A stretch of 35,875 bases of DNA from Firmicutes bacterium HGW-Firmicutes-21 (GCA_002841455.1 PGZT01000013.1:1-35875), one strand, 5' to 3'. Counted from the first letter of the stretch, positions 7,447 to 17,554 are shown. Notes: generated by a model not told the origin, from the letters alone. A program made the numbers and translations.

Positions 7447-8300
7447 GCAATAACATAAAAAGGGTGCTTTTGTATCCCAATACGCAAAAGGAGTTCTGCG
7501 CCGATGCCGTTGTACGGGTGTCCGAGAAGCTGTTCTCGCTCGGAATAAACACGATTATGGCGGAGGAGCTGCGGGAGCAATACGGCAACGCCGATATATA
7601 TCTGCCGGAACGAGAGGCGTTTGCGAGCAGTGACCTTGCAATTGTTTTGGGCGGCGACGGAACAATGCTCTCCGCCGCACATATCGCCTGCGAGACAAAT
7701 ACGCCGCTCTTGGGAGTTAACTTAGGCACTCTCGGATATATGAGCGAGCTTGAGCTGGAGGAAATAGACCTGCTCGATAAGCTCTCGGAGGATTTTGATT
7801 GTGCGGACAGAATGATGCTTGATGTCTCGGTTGAACGGGAGGACGCAACGCTTATCGGATTTACCGCTCTCAACGAGGCGATTATATCAAGAGGTGCGGT
7901 TGCAAGCATGGTCGGCTTAAGCCTGATTTGCGACGGTACACTGGTTAACAGCTATCGTGCTGACGGTTTGATTGTTTCCACGCCGACAGGCTCAAGCGCA
8001 TACTCAATGTCGGCGGGCGGACCTATTATAGACACGAAGCTGGACGCTTTCTGCGTCTGCCCGATATGCTCACATTCCCTTGCGGGTTCGAGAGCATTGC
8101 TTTTTTCTCCGAATTCTGTTATAATTATACAGCCCTCCTCCGAGAAGGGCGGCGATATAATACTTACCGCAGACGGCCGTTATTCCTTCAGGCTAAACGA
8201 CTGCGACTGTGTTAAAATTAAAAAGAGCGAAAAAATTACCCGCTTTGTCAAAATAAAAAAGGATGCGTTCTACACCGCTCTAAAACGCAAGCTCGGTTGA
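7443..8300 (+). CDS. nadK: NAD kinase
   Basis: It phosphorylates NAD to NADP in the cytoplasm. The ORF track begins at a GTG (7437), but ATG 7443 sits at good spacing from AGAGGTG and overlaps the tlyA stop as ATGA, giving 285 aa. Hallmarks are the GGDGT motif (VLGGDGTMLSAA), NLGTLGYMSE, and the conserved TPTGSSAYSMSAGGPI segment. tlyA-nadK-argR-recN is a standard Firmicutes order. Confidence 0.95.
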   Translation: MSNNIKRVLLYPNTQKEFCADAVVRVSEKLFSLGINTIMAEELREQYGNADIYLPEREAFASSDLAIVLGGDGTMLSAAHIACETNTPLLGVNLGTLGYMSELELEEIDLLDKLSEDFDCADRMMLDVSVEREDATLIGFTALNEAIISRGAVASMVGLSLICDGTLVNSYRADGLIVSTPTGSSAYSMSAGGPIIDTKLDAFCVCPICSHSLAGSRALLFSPNSVIIIQPSSEKGGDIILTADGRYSFRLNDCDCVKIKKSEKITRFVKIKKDAFYTALKRKLG

Positions 8301-8331
8301 TTATATATTACGAAAGGAACGGGAAACAAAG

Positions 8332-8793
8332 GTGAAGGTAAAAAGACAGAAGGCCATACTGGATTTTATTACAAAAACCGACATCGATACGCAGGAGGAG
8401 CTTCAGGCAAGGCTTAAGGACGCCGGTTATGAGGTTACTCAGGCGACAATTTCCAGGGATATAAGGGAACTCGGGCTTGTCAAAACCTCTTCGGGCAGAG
8501 GAGGATATAAGTATGTACAAAACGCTCTTAAGCAAAAGGAAAGCATAACAGGTAAATTCTCGGCAATACTGACACAAGCGGCGCATTCGGTGGATTGCGC
8601 CCAAAACCTTGTTGTTATAAAAACCTACACCGGCATGGGAAGTGCGGCAGGTGCGGCGGTTGATTCTATGGAGCTTCCCGGCGTTATCGGCTCGCTTGCG
8701 GGCGACGATACCCTGCTTATTATTACTCGGGACGAGGAAACGGCAGGCAGACTATACGACAGCTTCTCTATGCTGTTCGGACAGAATAAGTAA
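8332..8793 (+). CDS. argR: arginine repressor ArgR/AhrC
   Basis: An arginine-sensing hexameric DNA-binding regulator. The N-terminal winged-helix domain holds the hallmark TQATISRDIRELGLVK near residues 38-53, and the C-terminal hexamerisation/arginine domain contains the GSAAGAAVDS and GDDTLLIIT segments. The start is GTG 8332, 13 bases after GAAAGGA; length 153 aa is typical. No arginine genes lie nearby, as is usual for argR in this recN-linked position, so it acts in trans. Its stop lies 2 bases before recN. Confidence 0.95.
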   Translation: MKVKRQKAILDFITKTDIDTQEELQARLKDAGYEVTQATISRDIRELGLVKTSSGRGGYKYVQNALKQKESITGKFSAILTQAAHSVDCAQNLVVIKTYTGMGSAAGAAVDSMELPGVIGSLAGDDTLLIITRDEETAGRLYDSFSMLFGQNK

Positions 8794-8795
8794 TT

Positions 8796-10487
8796 ATGTT
8801 AGCATCCGTACATATCGAAAATATCGCTCTGATAAAGAATATAGATATCTCGTTCGGAGGCGGCTTCAATGTACTTACAGGCGAGACGGGAGCAGGCAAG
8901 AGTATAATTATCGATGCTTTGTCCCTTCTCTGCGGCGCTCGCAGCGACAGAGAGATTATCCGCTCCGGCGAGGACAACGCACTTGTTGAGGGTGTTTTTA
9001 CCGAGCTTGGCAAGGAGACGCTTGCGTTGCTTGCCGAGCAGGATATTTATCCGGACGAGGACGGCCTGTTGCTGCTGCAAAGACGGCTGTCCGCAGACGG
9101 CAGAACGGTTGCAAGGATAGGAACCCGCCAGGTCCCCGCCTCAAAGCTGCGGGAAGCGGCGTCCGTTCTTATCGCCATTCACGGTCAGCAGGACACACAA
9201 ATACTTGCGGACGAGCAGAAGCAGCTTATTTTGCTGGATAACTTTGCGCAAAATTCCGCCTTGATAGACATTTACCGCTCGGAATACAATAAATACACCG
9301 CTCTGTTAGAGAAGCGGCGTTCCCTACGCAGTACCGAGGACGAGAAGAGCTTTCGGCTTGATATGATAAATTACAGGCTTGCCGAGATAGAGAAGGCACG
9401 ACTCTCCGCAGACGAGGAGGACAAGCTTAATGCCGAACGCACAATGCTCTCAAACAGCGAGCGGATTATAACCCATACCAACGAGGTGTACGACAGTTTA
9501 TACCGTAATCAGAACAGTGCCGCAGATCGAATATCCGCCGCTATAAATTCGCTCCGACAGCTGAGCGGCATTATCCCCGAGGCGGACAGCCTTATAGAAC
9601 GGCTCACCGAGGCTAAATACGAGCTTGATGATATTTCGGAGCAGATTCAACCCTACACAGAGCAGGACGGAGAGAATCCGCTGAAACGGTTAGATGCGGT
9701 TGAGGAACGATTGGAGCAGATTAATTCCCTTAAACGGAAGTACAAGAGCGATGTTGAGGGAATACTAAATGAATATAACAGGCTTACGGAGGAAAAGGAT
9801 AATATAGAATACGCCTCCGAGCTGCTGGAGCAGCTGGAAGAGCAGATAAAAGAACAGACAGCCGTTTTGAATGAAAGTGCCGACGCACTCAATAAATCAA
9901 GAAGCGTCGCCGCGGCGGAGCTGATTAAAAAAGCTCGGGAAACACTTGTGTTTTTGGATATGCCGTCGGTAGAATTTGATGTTGAATTTACTAAAAAGGA
10001 TTTTGGCAATAACGGAAACACAGAGGTCAGCCTTTTAATAAGCGCAAACATCGGCGAGGCTCCCAAGCCGATAGCAAAAATAGCGTCGGGAGGCGAACTG
10101 TCCCGTGTTATGCTTGCTCTAAAAAACATCTCGTCAAGGGGAGAGAACCCCGTAATGATTTTTGATGAGATAGATACCGGAATATCCGGTAAAACAAGCG
10201 ATAAAATCGGGATAAAGCTGTCCGAAACCGCAAAAGTAGGCGGATGCCAGGTTATCTGCGTAACACATTCGGCGCAGATTGCGGCAAGAGCGGACACGCA
10301 CCTTCTTATCTCCAAGGAGGAAGCGGACGGCAGAACAACTACAAGAATCAACGAGCTGTTCGGAGACGAAAGAGTGAACGAGATTTCCCGAATAATCGGC
10401 GGTGTTACAATTACCGATACGGTGCGAAAAACAGCCGAGGAGATGCTGTCCAAGCAGGCACAACAAACAATAAATACTTCGTATTGA
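8796..10487 (+). CDS. recN: DNA repair protein RecN
   Basis: An SMC-like ATPase for double-strand break repair. The 563-aa protein has an N-terminal half-ATPase with Walker A GETGAGKS near residue 29, a central helical coiled-coil-prone region rich in Glu/Lys/Leu (about 150-380), and a C-terminal half with the ABC signature ASGGELSRVMLAL and Walker B VMIFDEIDTGISG, followed by VTHSAQIAA. It begins 2 bases after argR. spoIVB and spo0A, which usually follow recN in spore-forming Firmicutes, are not present; yhbY follows instead. Confidence 0.96.
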   Translation: MLASVHIENIALIKNIDISFGGGFNVLTGETGAGKSIIIDALSLLCGARSDREIIRSGEDNALVEGVFTELGKETLALLAEQDIYPDEDGLLLLQRRLSADGRTVARIGTRQVPASKLREAASVLIAIHGQQDTQILADEQKQLILLDNFAQNSALIDIYRSEYNKYTALLEKRRSLRSTEDEKSFRLDMINYRLAEIEKARLSADEEDKLNAERTMLSNSERIITHTNEVYDSLYRNQNSAADRISAAINSLRQLSGIIPEADSLIERLTEAKYELDDISEQIQPYTEQDGENPLKRLDAVEERLEQINSLKRKYKSDVEGILNEYNRLTEEKDNIEYASELLEQLEEQIKEQTAVLNESADALNKSRSVAAAELIKKARETLVFLDMPSVEFDVEFTKKDFGNNGNTEVSLLISANIGEAPKPIAKIASGGELSRVMLALKNISSRGENPVMIFDEIDTGISGKTSDKIGIKLSETAKVGGCQVICVTHSAQIAARADTHLLISKEEADGRTTTRINELFGDERVNEISRIIGGVTITDTVRKTAEEMLSKQAQQTINTSY

Positions 10488-10498
10488 GAGGAAGAACC

Positions 10499-10795
10499 AT
10501 GTTATCCACTAAGCAGCGTGCTTTTTTGCGTTCCATAGCAAACACCACCGAGACCTTCCACCAGATTGGAAAAAACGGCTTGACGGAGAATCTTTTAAAG
10601 ACACTTTCCGATGCTCTTGAGGCAAGAGAGCTAATAAAAATACAGATACTCGAGACCTGTCCCGATACACCGAAGGATATAATGAACACGCTCTGCCCCG
10701 CGCTCCGCTGTGAGCCTGTGCAGGTGATAGGCAGAAAAGTGGTTATCTATCGTCCCTCGTTTGACAAGCCGCTGATAAAGCTGCCTGTAAAATAA
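10499..10795 (+). CDS. yhbY: YhbY family (CRM domain) ribosome-associated RNA-binding protein
   Basis: A single CRM-domain protein implicated in large-subunit ribosome assembly. From ATG 10499 it is 98 aa, the family's normal length, with LSTKQRAFLRSIANT at the start, IGKNGLTENLL (the conserved GxxG-like loop) and ALEARELIKIQIL. The ORF-track start at 10244 extends back into recN and is rejected; GAGAGGAAG just before 10499 is a good ribosome site. It is normally found with obgE upstream and nadD downstream; only nadD is here. Confidence 0.92.
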   Translation: MLSTKQRAFLRSIANTTETFHQIGKNGLTENLLKTLSDALEARELIKIQILETCPDTPKDIMNTLCPALRCEPVQVIGRKVVIYRPSFDKPLIKLPVK

Positions 10796-10813
10796 AAAAC
10801 GGCAGGTGAACGG

Positions 10814-11386
10814 ATGAAAACAGGAATATTCGGCGGAACCTTCGACCCCGTACACATTGGGCATGTCCGTGCGACGGAGGCATTTGTTTACGAACTCGCT
10901 CTTGACCGCCTGTTTGTTCTGCCAAACTGTCTGCCTCCGTTAAAGGATAAGGAGAGCGCCTCCGCAGAGGACAGGCTGGCGATGCTCAAGATAGCCTTTT
11001 CGGACATGGAAGGGGTGCAGGTCGATGATTTTGAGCTTAAAAACGGAGGCACCAGCTACACCTATAAAACAATTGAGCATTACAGGGCTTTGTTCCCGCA
11101 AGACAGGCTTTTTTTACTGATAGGGGACGATAACCTTTTAATATTCCGAAAATGGGTAAACTTTGATTATATCATAAAAAACTGTACGATTTGCGTTGCG
11201 GCTCGTTCCGGAGCCGACATAACCCGAGATACGGCTGTGCTCAAGCAAAAATACAACGCCGATATCAGGGTGCTGTCATATACCCCTACGGTAATTTCCT
11301 CCACCGAGCTGAGAGAGAGGCTTACAGTCGATTTATTGCCTGTCGGAGTTTATGACTTCATTCGTGAAAAAGGACTTTACAGATGA
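10814..11386 (+). CDS. nadD: nicotinate-nucleotide adenylyltransferase
   Basis: It adenylates nicotinic acid mononucleotide in NAD synthesis. The 190-aa protein opens with the nucleotidyltransferase motif GIFGGTFDPVHIGHV (HxGH) and has the C-terminal ISSTELRERL signature (SSTxIR). NAD kinase, the next step from NAD to NADP, is encoded a few kb upstream. The stop overlaps yqeK (ATGA). Confidence 0.95.
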   Translation: MKTGIFGGTFDPVHIGHVRATEAFVYELALDRLFVLPNCLPPLKDKESASAEDRLAMLKIAFSDMEGVQVDDFELKNGGTSYTYKTIEHYRALFPQDRLFLLIGDDNLLIFRKWVNFDYIIKNCTICVAARSGADITRDTAVLKQKYNADIRVLSYTPTVISSTELRERLTVDLLPVGVYDFIREKGLYR

Positions 11387-12036
11387 CAATGACCGAAAAA
11401 ATCATCAAGGATCTGCGACTGTCAAACGAACGGTTTCTGCACACCTTAGGTGTTGCCGATTGTGTAAAACGGCTTGCGGAGCGGCATTTCCCTTTGCTTT
11501 CAACCGAAAAATTGGAGGTTGCGGCATTGCTGCACGATTTTACAAAGGAATATTCGACCGACAAGCAGCTTGTTCTGTGCAAAAAGTACAATATTGTCAT
11601 GACCGATGAGGAAGCGAAAACACCCAAGCTCTATCATGCAAAAACGGCGGCCGCAATAGCAAAGGATACATATGGGGTTGACGATTATACCGCATCCGCC
11701 ATATACTATCATACAACGGGCAGGGCGAATATGACCGATGCCGAGCTTTGTCTTTATTTTGCGGATTATATTGAGGATTACAGGACAGACAAGGCCTGCA
11801 TTAAGGTCAGGGAATACTACCAAAAGCTCCTTGCAAAGGAACGGGACCATCTCGTCGCACTTAAAAAGGGAGTCCTTTACTCATATGACTCAACAATAAT
11901 GCATCTGATAAAAAAGGGCGAAAACATAAACCCGACAACAATTGAAGCAAGAAATCAGCTTGTTGACGAAATCAAACAAAACGGAGAAAGGAAAACAAAA
12001 AATGACAGACAACGAACAGGTAAAAAAAGCAAATGA
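11383..12036 (+). CDS. yqeK: YqeK family HD-domain hydrolase (Ap4A hydrolase type)
   Basis: HD-domain metal hydrolase; members cleave diadenosine tetraphosphate symmetrically to ADP. The 217-aa sequence shows RFLHTLGVADC near residue 19, the HD pair ALLHDFTKEY near 49-54, YHAKTAAAIA near 84, YYHTTGR near 108 and FADYIEDYR near 126. It overlaps nadD by 4 bases and its last 35 bases overlap rsfS. The Lys/Arg-rich C-terminal tail is coded over the rsfS start region and may be dispensable. nadD-yqeK-rsfS is a conserved Firmicutes order. Confidence 0.92.
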   Translation: MTMTEKIIKDLRLSNERFLHTLGVADCVKRLAERHFPLLSTEKLEVAALLHDFTKEYSTDKQLVLCKKYNIVMTDEEAKTPKLYHAKTAAAIAKDTYGVDDYTASAIYYHTTGRANMTDAELCLYFADYIEDYRTDKACIKVREYYQKLLAKERDHLVALKKGVLYSYDSTIMHLIKKGENINPTTIEARNQLVDEIKQNGERKTKNDRQRTGKKSK

Positions 12037-12388
12037 GCTTGCAGAGGTAATTTTTAAAGCTCTTGAGGATAAAAAAGGTATAGACACCACCCTGCTTGAG
12101 GTCGGAAAGCAGACTGTTCTGGCGGATTACTTTGTGATTTGCACGGGAACCTCCAACACTCATGTAAAGGCGCTTGCGGGCGAGGTTGAGTTCAAAACAA
12201 CAGAGGAGCTGGGCATAAAGCCCAACCATATCGAGGGATACTCCGACAATACATGGACACTGCTTGATTACGGCTCCGTTATAGTACACATATTTACAAA
12301 CGAGGGCAGAGAATTTTACAAGCTGGAGAAACTATGGAAGGATGCCTCTGTAAATATAATTGACAACACACAAAAGGAAGATAAATAA
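12002..12388 (+). CDS. rsfS: ribosomal silencing factor RsfS
   Basis: It binds L14 on the large subunit and blocks subunit joining when nutrients are scarce. From ATG 12002 the protein is 128 aa, with the family core: [31 protein letters not shown], the [22 protein letters not shown] segment split around a conserved Trp, and FYKLEKLW near the end. The track start at 11942 lies inside yqeK; GGAGAAAGG precedes 12002. It sits 2 bases before leuS. Confidence 0.94.
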   Translation: MTDNEQVKKANELAEVIFKALEDKKGIDTTLLEVGKQTVLADYFVICTGTSNTHVKALAGEVEFKTTEELGIKPNHIEGYSDNTWTLLDYGSVIVHIFTNEGREFYKLEKLWKDASVNIIDNTQKEDK

Positions 12389-12390
12389 AC

Positions 12391-14790
12391 ATGAAATATA
12401 ATTTTACCGCCATTGAAAAGAAGTGGCAGGACATCTGGGACGAAAAGAATGCGTTTATTGCGGAAAATGACTATACAAAGAAAAAATATTATGCCTTGAT
12501 TGAGTTCCCCTATCCTTCGGGTTCGGGGCTTCATGTCGGGCATCCGCGACCATATACGGCGCTGGACATTATCTCCCGCAAGCGGAGAATGCAGGGCTAT
12601 AATGTGCTGTTCCCGATGGGGTGGGATGCATTCGGACTGCCAACCGAGAACTATGCAATTAAGCATAAAATGCACCCTGCCGATGTAACAAAGCAGAATG
12701 TGGCACGCTTCAAGTCGCAACTTATATCACTGGGACTCTCCTTTGACTGGTCAAGAGAAATTAACACTACAGATCCTGAATATTACAAATGGACACAGTG
12801 GATTTTTCTTCGCCTTTTCAAAAAGGGTCTTGCTTATAAAAAAGAAATGTCTGTAAACTGGTGTACGCACTGCAAGGTTGTGCTTGCAAATGAGGAGGTT
12901 ATCGCCGGAGAGTGCGAGCGCTGCCACGGCGAGGTTATTCATAAGGCAAAGAGCCAATGGATGCTCAAAATCACCGATTATGCCGACAAGCTCCTCGACG
13001 ACCTTGAAACGGTTGACTATATCGAAAGGGTCAAGCTTGCCGAACGCAACTGGATAGGCCGCTCCTACGGTGCGGAGGTTGATTTTTCAACAACCGCAGG
13101 CGATAAGCTGCGCGTGTTCACCACACGTGCCGATACCTTGTTCGGTGCGACATATATGGTTATCGCTCCCGAGCATCCTTATATCGAAAAATGGAGGAGC
13201 AACCTTAAAAATTACGAACAGATTACCGCCTACAGAGAGCAGGCGACAAAAAAGAGCGACTTTGAGCGGACAGAGCTTGCAAAGGATAAAACGGGTGTAA
13301 AACTTGACGGCGTAACGGCAATCAACCCCGTAACAAATAAGGAAATACCGATTTTTGTATCCGATTATGTCCTGATTACTTACGGAACCGGTGCAATAAT
13401 GGCGGTGCCCGCACATGACGAGCGGGATTATGATTTTGCCAAGGCGTTTGAGCTTCCCATAGTGGAGGTTGTCGCAGGAGGCGATATAACAAAAGAAGCG
13501 TTTACGGATGTCGACAGCGGGATTATGATAAACTCGGGCTTTTTAAACGGGCTGGAGGTATCTGCCGCCAACGAAAAAATGGCGGAATTCCTTACGGAAA
13601 ACGGTTTGGGTGAGAAGAAGGTAAACTACAAGCTTAGGGACTGGATTTTTGCAAGACAAAGATATTGGGGCGAGCCTGTTCCGCTTGTCTGGTGCGGTTG
13701 CTGCGGATGGCAGCCTATTGACGAGAGCGAGCTTCCGTTACGGCTACCCGAGGTAACCTCATACGAGCCTACCGACAACGGAGAGAGTCCGCTTGCCGCT
13801 ATCACCGACTGGGTAAGCACCACCTGCCCCAAATGCGGGACTCCCGCAAAAAGAGAAACCGACACCATGCCCCAGTGGGCAGGCTCCTCCTGGTACTTCC
13901 TGCGGTACTGCGACCCGCACAACAGCGATTTTTTTGCCGCAAGGGAGACGCTTGATTATTGGATGCCGGTCGATTGGTACAACGGCGGTATGGAGCATGC
14001 CACGCTGCATCTGCTGTATTCCCGCTTCTGGTCAAAATTCCTGTATGACGAGGGATTGATTTCATGCCCGGAGCCTTATCTTAAACGCACCGCACACGGG
14101 ATGATTCTAGGCGAGGACGGCGAAAAGATGAGCAAATCAGAGGGTAAAGCCATTAATCCCGACGATGTTGTCCGTGATTACGGAGCAGATACTCTGCGTC
14201 TTTATGAGATGTTTATAGGTGATTTTGAAAAAAGCGCGCCCTGGTCTACAAAAAGCGTTAAGGGCTGCAAGCGTTTCCTTGAGCGTTTTGCCGAGCTCTC
14301 GACAATGATAACAAGAGATAAAGACGGAGACCTTGAGAGAGAGCTGCACCTTACAATTAAAAAGGTTACGAACGATATTGAGGACATGAAGTTCAACACC
14401 GCAATTGCGGCTATGATGAGCCTTATAAACAGCATTTACGCCAAGGGCGGAATAGATAAAGAGAGCCTTATGCTTTTTATTACCATACTCTGTCCCTTCG
14501 CCCCGCATATCTGCGAGGAGATGTGGGAGAATTTAGGCGGAAAAGGACTCTGCTCATTAACCTCATGGCCGCAATATAATGAGGAAAAAACCAAGGTAGA
14601 CGAGGTGGAGATAGCAATACAAATCAACGGTAAGGTGAAGTCTGCCGTTACCGTTCCGTCAGATTGCGACGAGGCAACCGCTTTTGGTATAATAGAGCGG
14701 AGCGGAAGGCTTACGGCATTTACCGAGGGTAAAACCATCGTTAAAAAGATATATATACCAAACAGGATATTCAATATAGTGGTTAAGTAA
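12391..14790 (+). CDS. leuS: leucyl-tRNA synthetase
   Basis: Class I synthetase charging tRNA-Leu. The 799-aa length is normal for bacteria. Motifs: the HIGH signature as HVGHPRPY near residue 48, zinc-type pairs CTHCK and CERCHGE near 157-180, the CP1 editing domain (about 225-420), [11 protein letters not shown] near 495, and the KMSKS loop [13 protein letters not shown] near 577. It follows rsfS by 2 bases with no separate leader, so no T-box is present. The C-terminal anticodon-binding and small domains are complete. Confidence 0.97.
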   Translation: MKYNFTAIEKKWQDIWDEKNAFIAENDYTKKKYYALIEFPYPSGSGLHVGHPRPYTALDIISRKRRMQGYNVLFPMGWDAFGLPTENYAIKHKMHPADVTKQNVARFKSQLISLGLSFDWSREINTTDPEYYKWTQWIFLRLFKKGLAYKKEMSVNWCTHCKVVLANEEVIAGECERCHGEVIHKAKSQWMLKITDYADKLLDDLETVDYIERVKLAERNWIGRSYGAEVDFSTTAGDKLRVFTTRADTLFGATYMVIAPEHPYIEKWRSNLKNYEQITAYREQATKKSDFERTELAKDKTGVKLDGVTAINPVTNKEIPIFVSDYVLITYGTGAIMAVPAHDERDYDFAKAFELPIVEVVAGGDITKEAFTDVDSGIMINSGFLNGLEVSAANEKMAEFLTENGLGEKKVNYKLRDWIFARQRYWGEPVPLVWCGCCGWQPIDESELPLRLPEVTSYEPTDNGESPLAAITDWVSTTCPKCGTPAKRETDTMPQWAGSSWYFLRYCDPHNSDFFAARETLDYWMPVDWYNGGMEHATLHLLYSRFWSKFLYDEGLISCPEPYLKRTAHGMILGEDGEKMSKSEGKAINPDDVVRDYGADTLRLYEMFIGDFEKSAPWSTKSVKGCKRFLERFAELSTMITRDKDGDLERELHLTIKKVTNDIEDMKFNTAIAAMMSLINSIYAKGGIDKESLMLFITILCPFAPHICEEMWENLGGKGLCSLTSWPQYNEEKTKVDEVEIAIQINGKVKSAVTVPSDCDEATAFGIIERSGRLTAFTEGKTIVKKIYIPNRIFNIVVK

Positions 14791-14791
14791 A

Positions 14792-14816
14792 ATTTTGAGA
14801 GCTAAATCTTTCAAAT
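14792..14816. repeat. imperfect hairpin after leuS, related to the dxs-stop palindrome
   Basis: AATTTTGAGAG and CTTTCAAATT can pair with one bulge and one wobble, around CTAAAT. The 14-base TAAATCTTTCAAAT also occurs at the end of dxs. No strong T-run follows. Confidence 0.4.
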
Positions 14817-14840
14817 TACTACCGAAAGGCATGGTAGAAA

Positions 14841-15731
14841 ATGTCTGAAATAATCAGAGCAATGACAAGGGACGGCTCGGCGAGAGCGTTGATAATAGAT
14901 TCAAAGGAAATAGTGGCAAGGGCGACCGAGATACACAAAACGCTACCCACGGCAACCGCCGCATTGGGACGGATACTGACGGCGGCTTCGCTAATGGGGA
15001 GCCTTTTAGGTGAGGAAACCGACCTTTTAACCCTTCGCTTCAAGGGCGACGGAGGTGGCGGTACGATTGTCGCGACAAGCGACTATATGGGGAATGTCAG
15101 GGGGTTTATACAGAACCCGTCCTTCGATAAACCGCTTAAGGAAAACGGCAAGCTGGATGTCGGCAGCTGTGTCGGAAAGGGTATGCTTTATGTTCTTCGG
15201 GACACGGGAGGCAACGAGCCATATATCGGAGTATCCGAGATTGTCAGCGGCGAGGTTGCCGAGGATATCGCTTATTATTACGCAACGAGCGAGCAAATCC
15301 CCACCGTTTGTGTGCTTGGCGTGCTTGTCGACATCAATTACAGCTGCAAAGCGGCCGGCGGCTTGCTTTTACAGCTGCTACCCTTCGCAGACGAGAGCAT
15401 TATCGATAAAATAGAGGAAAACATTAAAGGGACTCCGCATATAACCTCTCTGCTTACCGAAAGGAGCCTCAAGGAAATACTCGGAACCTATCTTGACGGA
15501 ATTGAATATGATATTTTTGACGAGCTTGAATGCGGATATAAATGCGTATGCAGCAGGGATAAAACCGATGCCGCATTGATTTCACTTGGCAGGACCGAGC
15601 TTGACAAGCTGCTTGAGAACCCCGAGAAAACAGAGCTGACCTGTCAGTTCTGTGATAATATTTACTATTATTCCGAGCAACAGCTGAGCGAACTGCGGGA
15701 ACAAATCGAGGACGGAGATGAGCACGATTAA
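14841..15731 (+). CDS. hslO: redox-regulated chaperone Hsp33
   Basis: A cytoplasmic holdase activated by oxidation and unfolding of a zinc-bound cysteine cluster. The 296-aa protein has the N-terminal Hsp33 fold and near the C-terminus the CVC pair (about residue 235) and the CQFC pair (about 268) that bind zinc, with the normal spacing. A GAAAGG site lies 11 bases before the ATG. The gene's 3' end overlaps the following aminopeptidase by 14 bases, suggesting co-expression. Its presence in an anaerobe fits defence against oxidative shock. Confidence 0.95.
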   Translation: MSEIIRAMTRDGSARALIIDSKEIVARATEIHKTLPTATAALGRILTAASLMGSLLGEETDLLTLRFKGDGGGGTIVATSDYMGNVRGFIQNPSFDKPLKENGKLDVGSCVGKGMLYVLRDTGGNEPYIGVSEIVSGEVAEDIAYYYATSEQIPTVCVLGVLVDINYSCKAAGGLLLQLLPFADESIIDKIEENIKGTPHITSLLTERSLKEILGTYLDGIEYDIFDELECGYKCVCSRDKTDAALISLGRTELDKLLENPEKTELTCQFCDNIYYYSEQQLSELREQIEDGDEHD

Positions 15732-16806
15732 CGGCAGGAATATTTATAAAAAGCTTGAGAACGAGGGTTACGATGCGGCGGTTTTTTTTGACGAGATAAA
15801 CCAGCGGTATCTTACGGGCTTTCATTCAACCGACGGGATTGTGTTGGTTGATGAGCGGGAGACCGCACTCATTGTAGACAGCCGTTATTACGAGGCTGCC
15901 GTTCTCGCGAAATCAAACGGCTTATTACAGGAGGATGTTACCCCTTATCTGCTGTCAAACCGTGCGATGGACAGCCTTATCGACCATATGGAGAAAAAGA
16001 GCATTTCCTCTCTTGCGTTTGATAAAACCATTCTAACGGTTGCTCAGGCGGAGAGATTGGAGAGAGCACTTCCAAAGCATAAAATCGGCGGATTATCAGA
16101 CATATGCGGAACACAAAGACAGATAAAAAGCAAGGCAGAAATCAAGAGCATAAAGGCGGCTCAGGAGATAACCGATGCCGCCTTCTCGCATATATTATCC
16201 TTTATACGGGAGGGTGTAACCGAAACCGAGGTTGCCGCAGAGCTTGAATATTTCTGCCGCAGGAGCGGTGCGGACGGAATGGCTTTTAATACCATAGCCG
16301 TTTCCGGAGCGAACAGCTCGCTGCCGCACGGAGTCCCTTCTAAAATACCGCTTACCAAGAATTCGTTTTTTACGATGGACTACGGAGCCAAATATAACGG
16401 CTATTGCTCGGATATGACGAGGACCGTAGTGCTGGGCAGAGCCGACAGCGAGATGAGGCATGTATACGAAACGGTATTAACAGCTCAAAGAAAATCACTT
16501 GAAACCGTAAAGAGCGGGGTAACGGGTATCGAGGTGGACTTTGCGGCAAGAAATTATATTTATGCAAGCGGCTATGAGGGCTTCTTCGGACATTCCACAG
16601 GTCATTCACTCGGGCTTGAGATTCACGAACAGCCTCGTTTTTCCACCGCTTCGGGGGAAAAGGTTATGGCGGGAGCGGTTATGACGGTTGAACCGGGCAT
16701 TTATCTGCCGGGTAGATACGGTGTTAGGATAGAGGATTTAGTGTTGATTACCAAATCAGGCTGTAAGAATTTTACCCGTTCCTCAAAAGAGCTTATAGAA
16801 TTATAA
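15718..16806 (+). CDS. M24 family Xaa-Pro aminopeptidase
   Basis: A dinuclear-metal peptidase that removes an N-terminal residue before proline. The 362-aa protein has a creatinase-type N-terminal domain (about 1-130) and a pita-bread M24 domain with metal ligands in MDYGAKYNGYCSDMTR (two Asp), STGHSLGLEIHE (His), TVEPGIYL (Glu) and VRIEDLV (Glu). This is the short aminopeptidase type commonly found just before efp in Firmicutes, here 91 bases upstream. Exact naming (pepP, pepQ or papA) is not resolved by sequence reading. Confidence 0.92.
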   Translation: MSTINGRNIYKKLENEGYDAAVFFDEINQRYLTGFHSTDGIVLVDERETALIVDSRYYEAAVLAKSNGLLQEDVTPYLLSNRAMDSLIDHMEKKSISSLAFDKTILTVAQAERLERALPKHKIGGLSDICGTQRQIKSKAEIKSIKAAQEITDAAFSHILSFIREGVTETEVAAELEYFCRRSGADGMAFNTIAVSGANSSLPHGVPSKIPLTKNSFFTMDYGAKYNGYCSDMTRTVVLGRADSEMRHVYETVLTAQRKSLETVKSGVTGIEVDFAARNYIYASGYEGFFGHSTGHSLGLEIHEQPRFSTASGEKVMAGAVMTVEPGIYLPGRYGVRIEDLVLITKSGCKNFTRSSKELIEL

Positions 16807-16813
16807 AAAAAGC

Positions 16814-16842
16814 TTGACAGAATCTGTATTTGCATATACAAT
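16814..16842 (+). promoter_or_regulatory. sigma-A promoter of efp
   Basis: TTGACA (16814-16819), 17 bases, TACAAT (16837-16842). Transcription would begin near 16849. A perfect 9-bp hairpin (16863-16886, AACAAAAGC / GCTTTTGTT) ends directly before the GAGGAGG ribosome site of efp, so leader folding could affect ribosome access. Confidence 0.8.
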
Positions 16843-16897
16843 ATAGGATAGAATATTTTAGAAACAAAAGCAAAGGTGCTTTTGTTGAGGAGGACAT

Positions 16898-17455
16898 ATG
16901 GTATCAGCAGGCGATTTTAGAAACGGCCTGACCTTTGAGATGGATAACAATATCGTACAGATTATTGAGTTCCAGCATGTTAAGCCCGGTAAGGGTGCGG
17001 CTTTTGTTAGAACAAAGCTTAGAAATGTAGTTACCGGTTCGGTGGTGGAGACAACCTTCAACCCGTCGGCTAAGTTCCCGACGGCGGTTATAGAACGCAA
17101 GGATATGGAATACAGCTATAACGACGGCGATTTATATTATTTTATGGATTTAGAGACCTTCGATCAGCTTCCGCTCAACAAGGATAAGCTGCCCGATAAC
17201 TTTAAGTTTGTTAAAGAGGGAATGACCGTCAGGCTTGCTTCCTGCAAGGGAAGTGTGTTTTCGGTTGAACCTCCAATGTTTGTGGAGCTTTTAGTCGTTG
17301 AGAGCGAGCCGGGCGTTAAGGGCAACACCGCAACCAACGCAACCAAGCCCGCAAAGCTTGAGACGGGCGCAGAGATAAAAGTGCCTATGTTCATTAACGA
17401 GGGCGATGTTTTAAAAATAGACACACGCACCGGAGAGTATCTCGAAAGAGTATAA
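16898..17455 (+). CDS. efp: elongation factor P
   Basis: EF-P relieves ribosome stalling at polyproline. The 185-aa, three-domain protein begins [20 protein letters not shown] and carries the domain I loop [17 protein letters not shown] with the lysine at the tip (PGKGAA), and the C-terminal signature [26 protein letters not shown] lies 5-7 bases before the ATG, an unusually strong site. The gene has its own promoter. Confidence 0.97.
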   Translation: MVSAGDFRNGLTFEMDNNIVQIIEFQHVKPGKGAAFVRTKLRNVVTGSVVETTFNPSAKFPTAVIERKDMEYSYNDGDLYYFMDLETFDQLPLNKDKLPDNFKFVKEGMTVRLASCKGSVFSVEPPMFVELLVVESEPGVKGNTATNATKPAKLETGAEIKVPMFINEGDVLKIDTRTGEYLERV

Positions 17456-17554
17456 GCTCCGACACACCATAAATTTTTCACACGGATCAGATTATTAACC
17501 TAAAAATTGTATTAGACGGAATGTCCCGTATATCGGGGCGGAAAGGAGCCGGAC

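Noticed and set aside
9653-10453. 266-aa minus-strand ORF opposite recN
   Set aside because: Ser-rich antisense shadow of a well-recognised ATPase gene.
12389-12391. T-box leader before leuS or valS
   Set aside because: Both genes follow their upstream gene by only 2-13 bases, leaving no room for a T-box.
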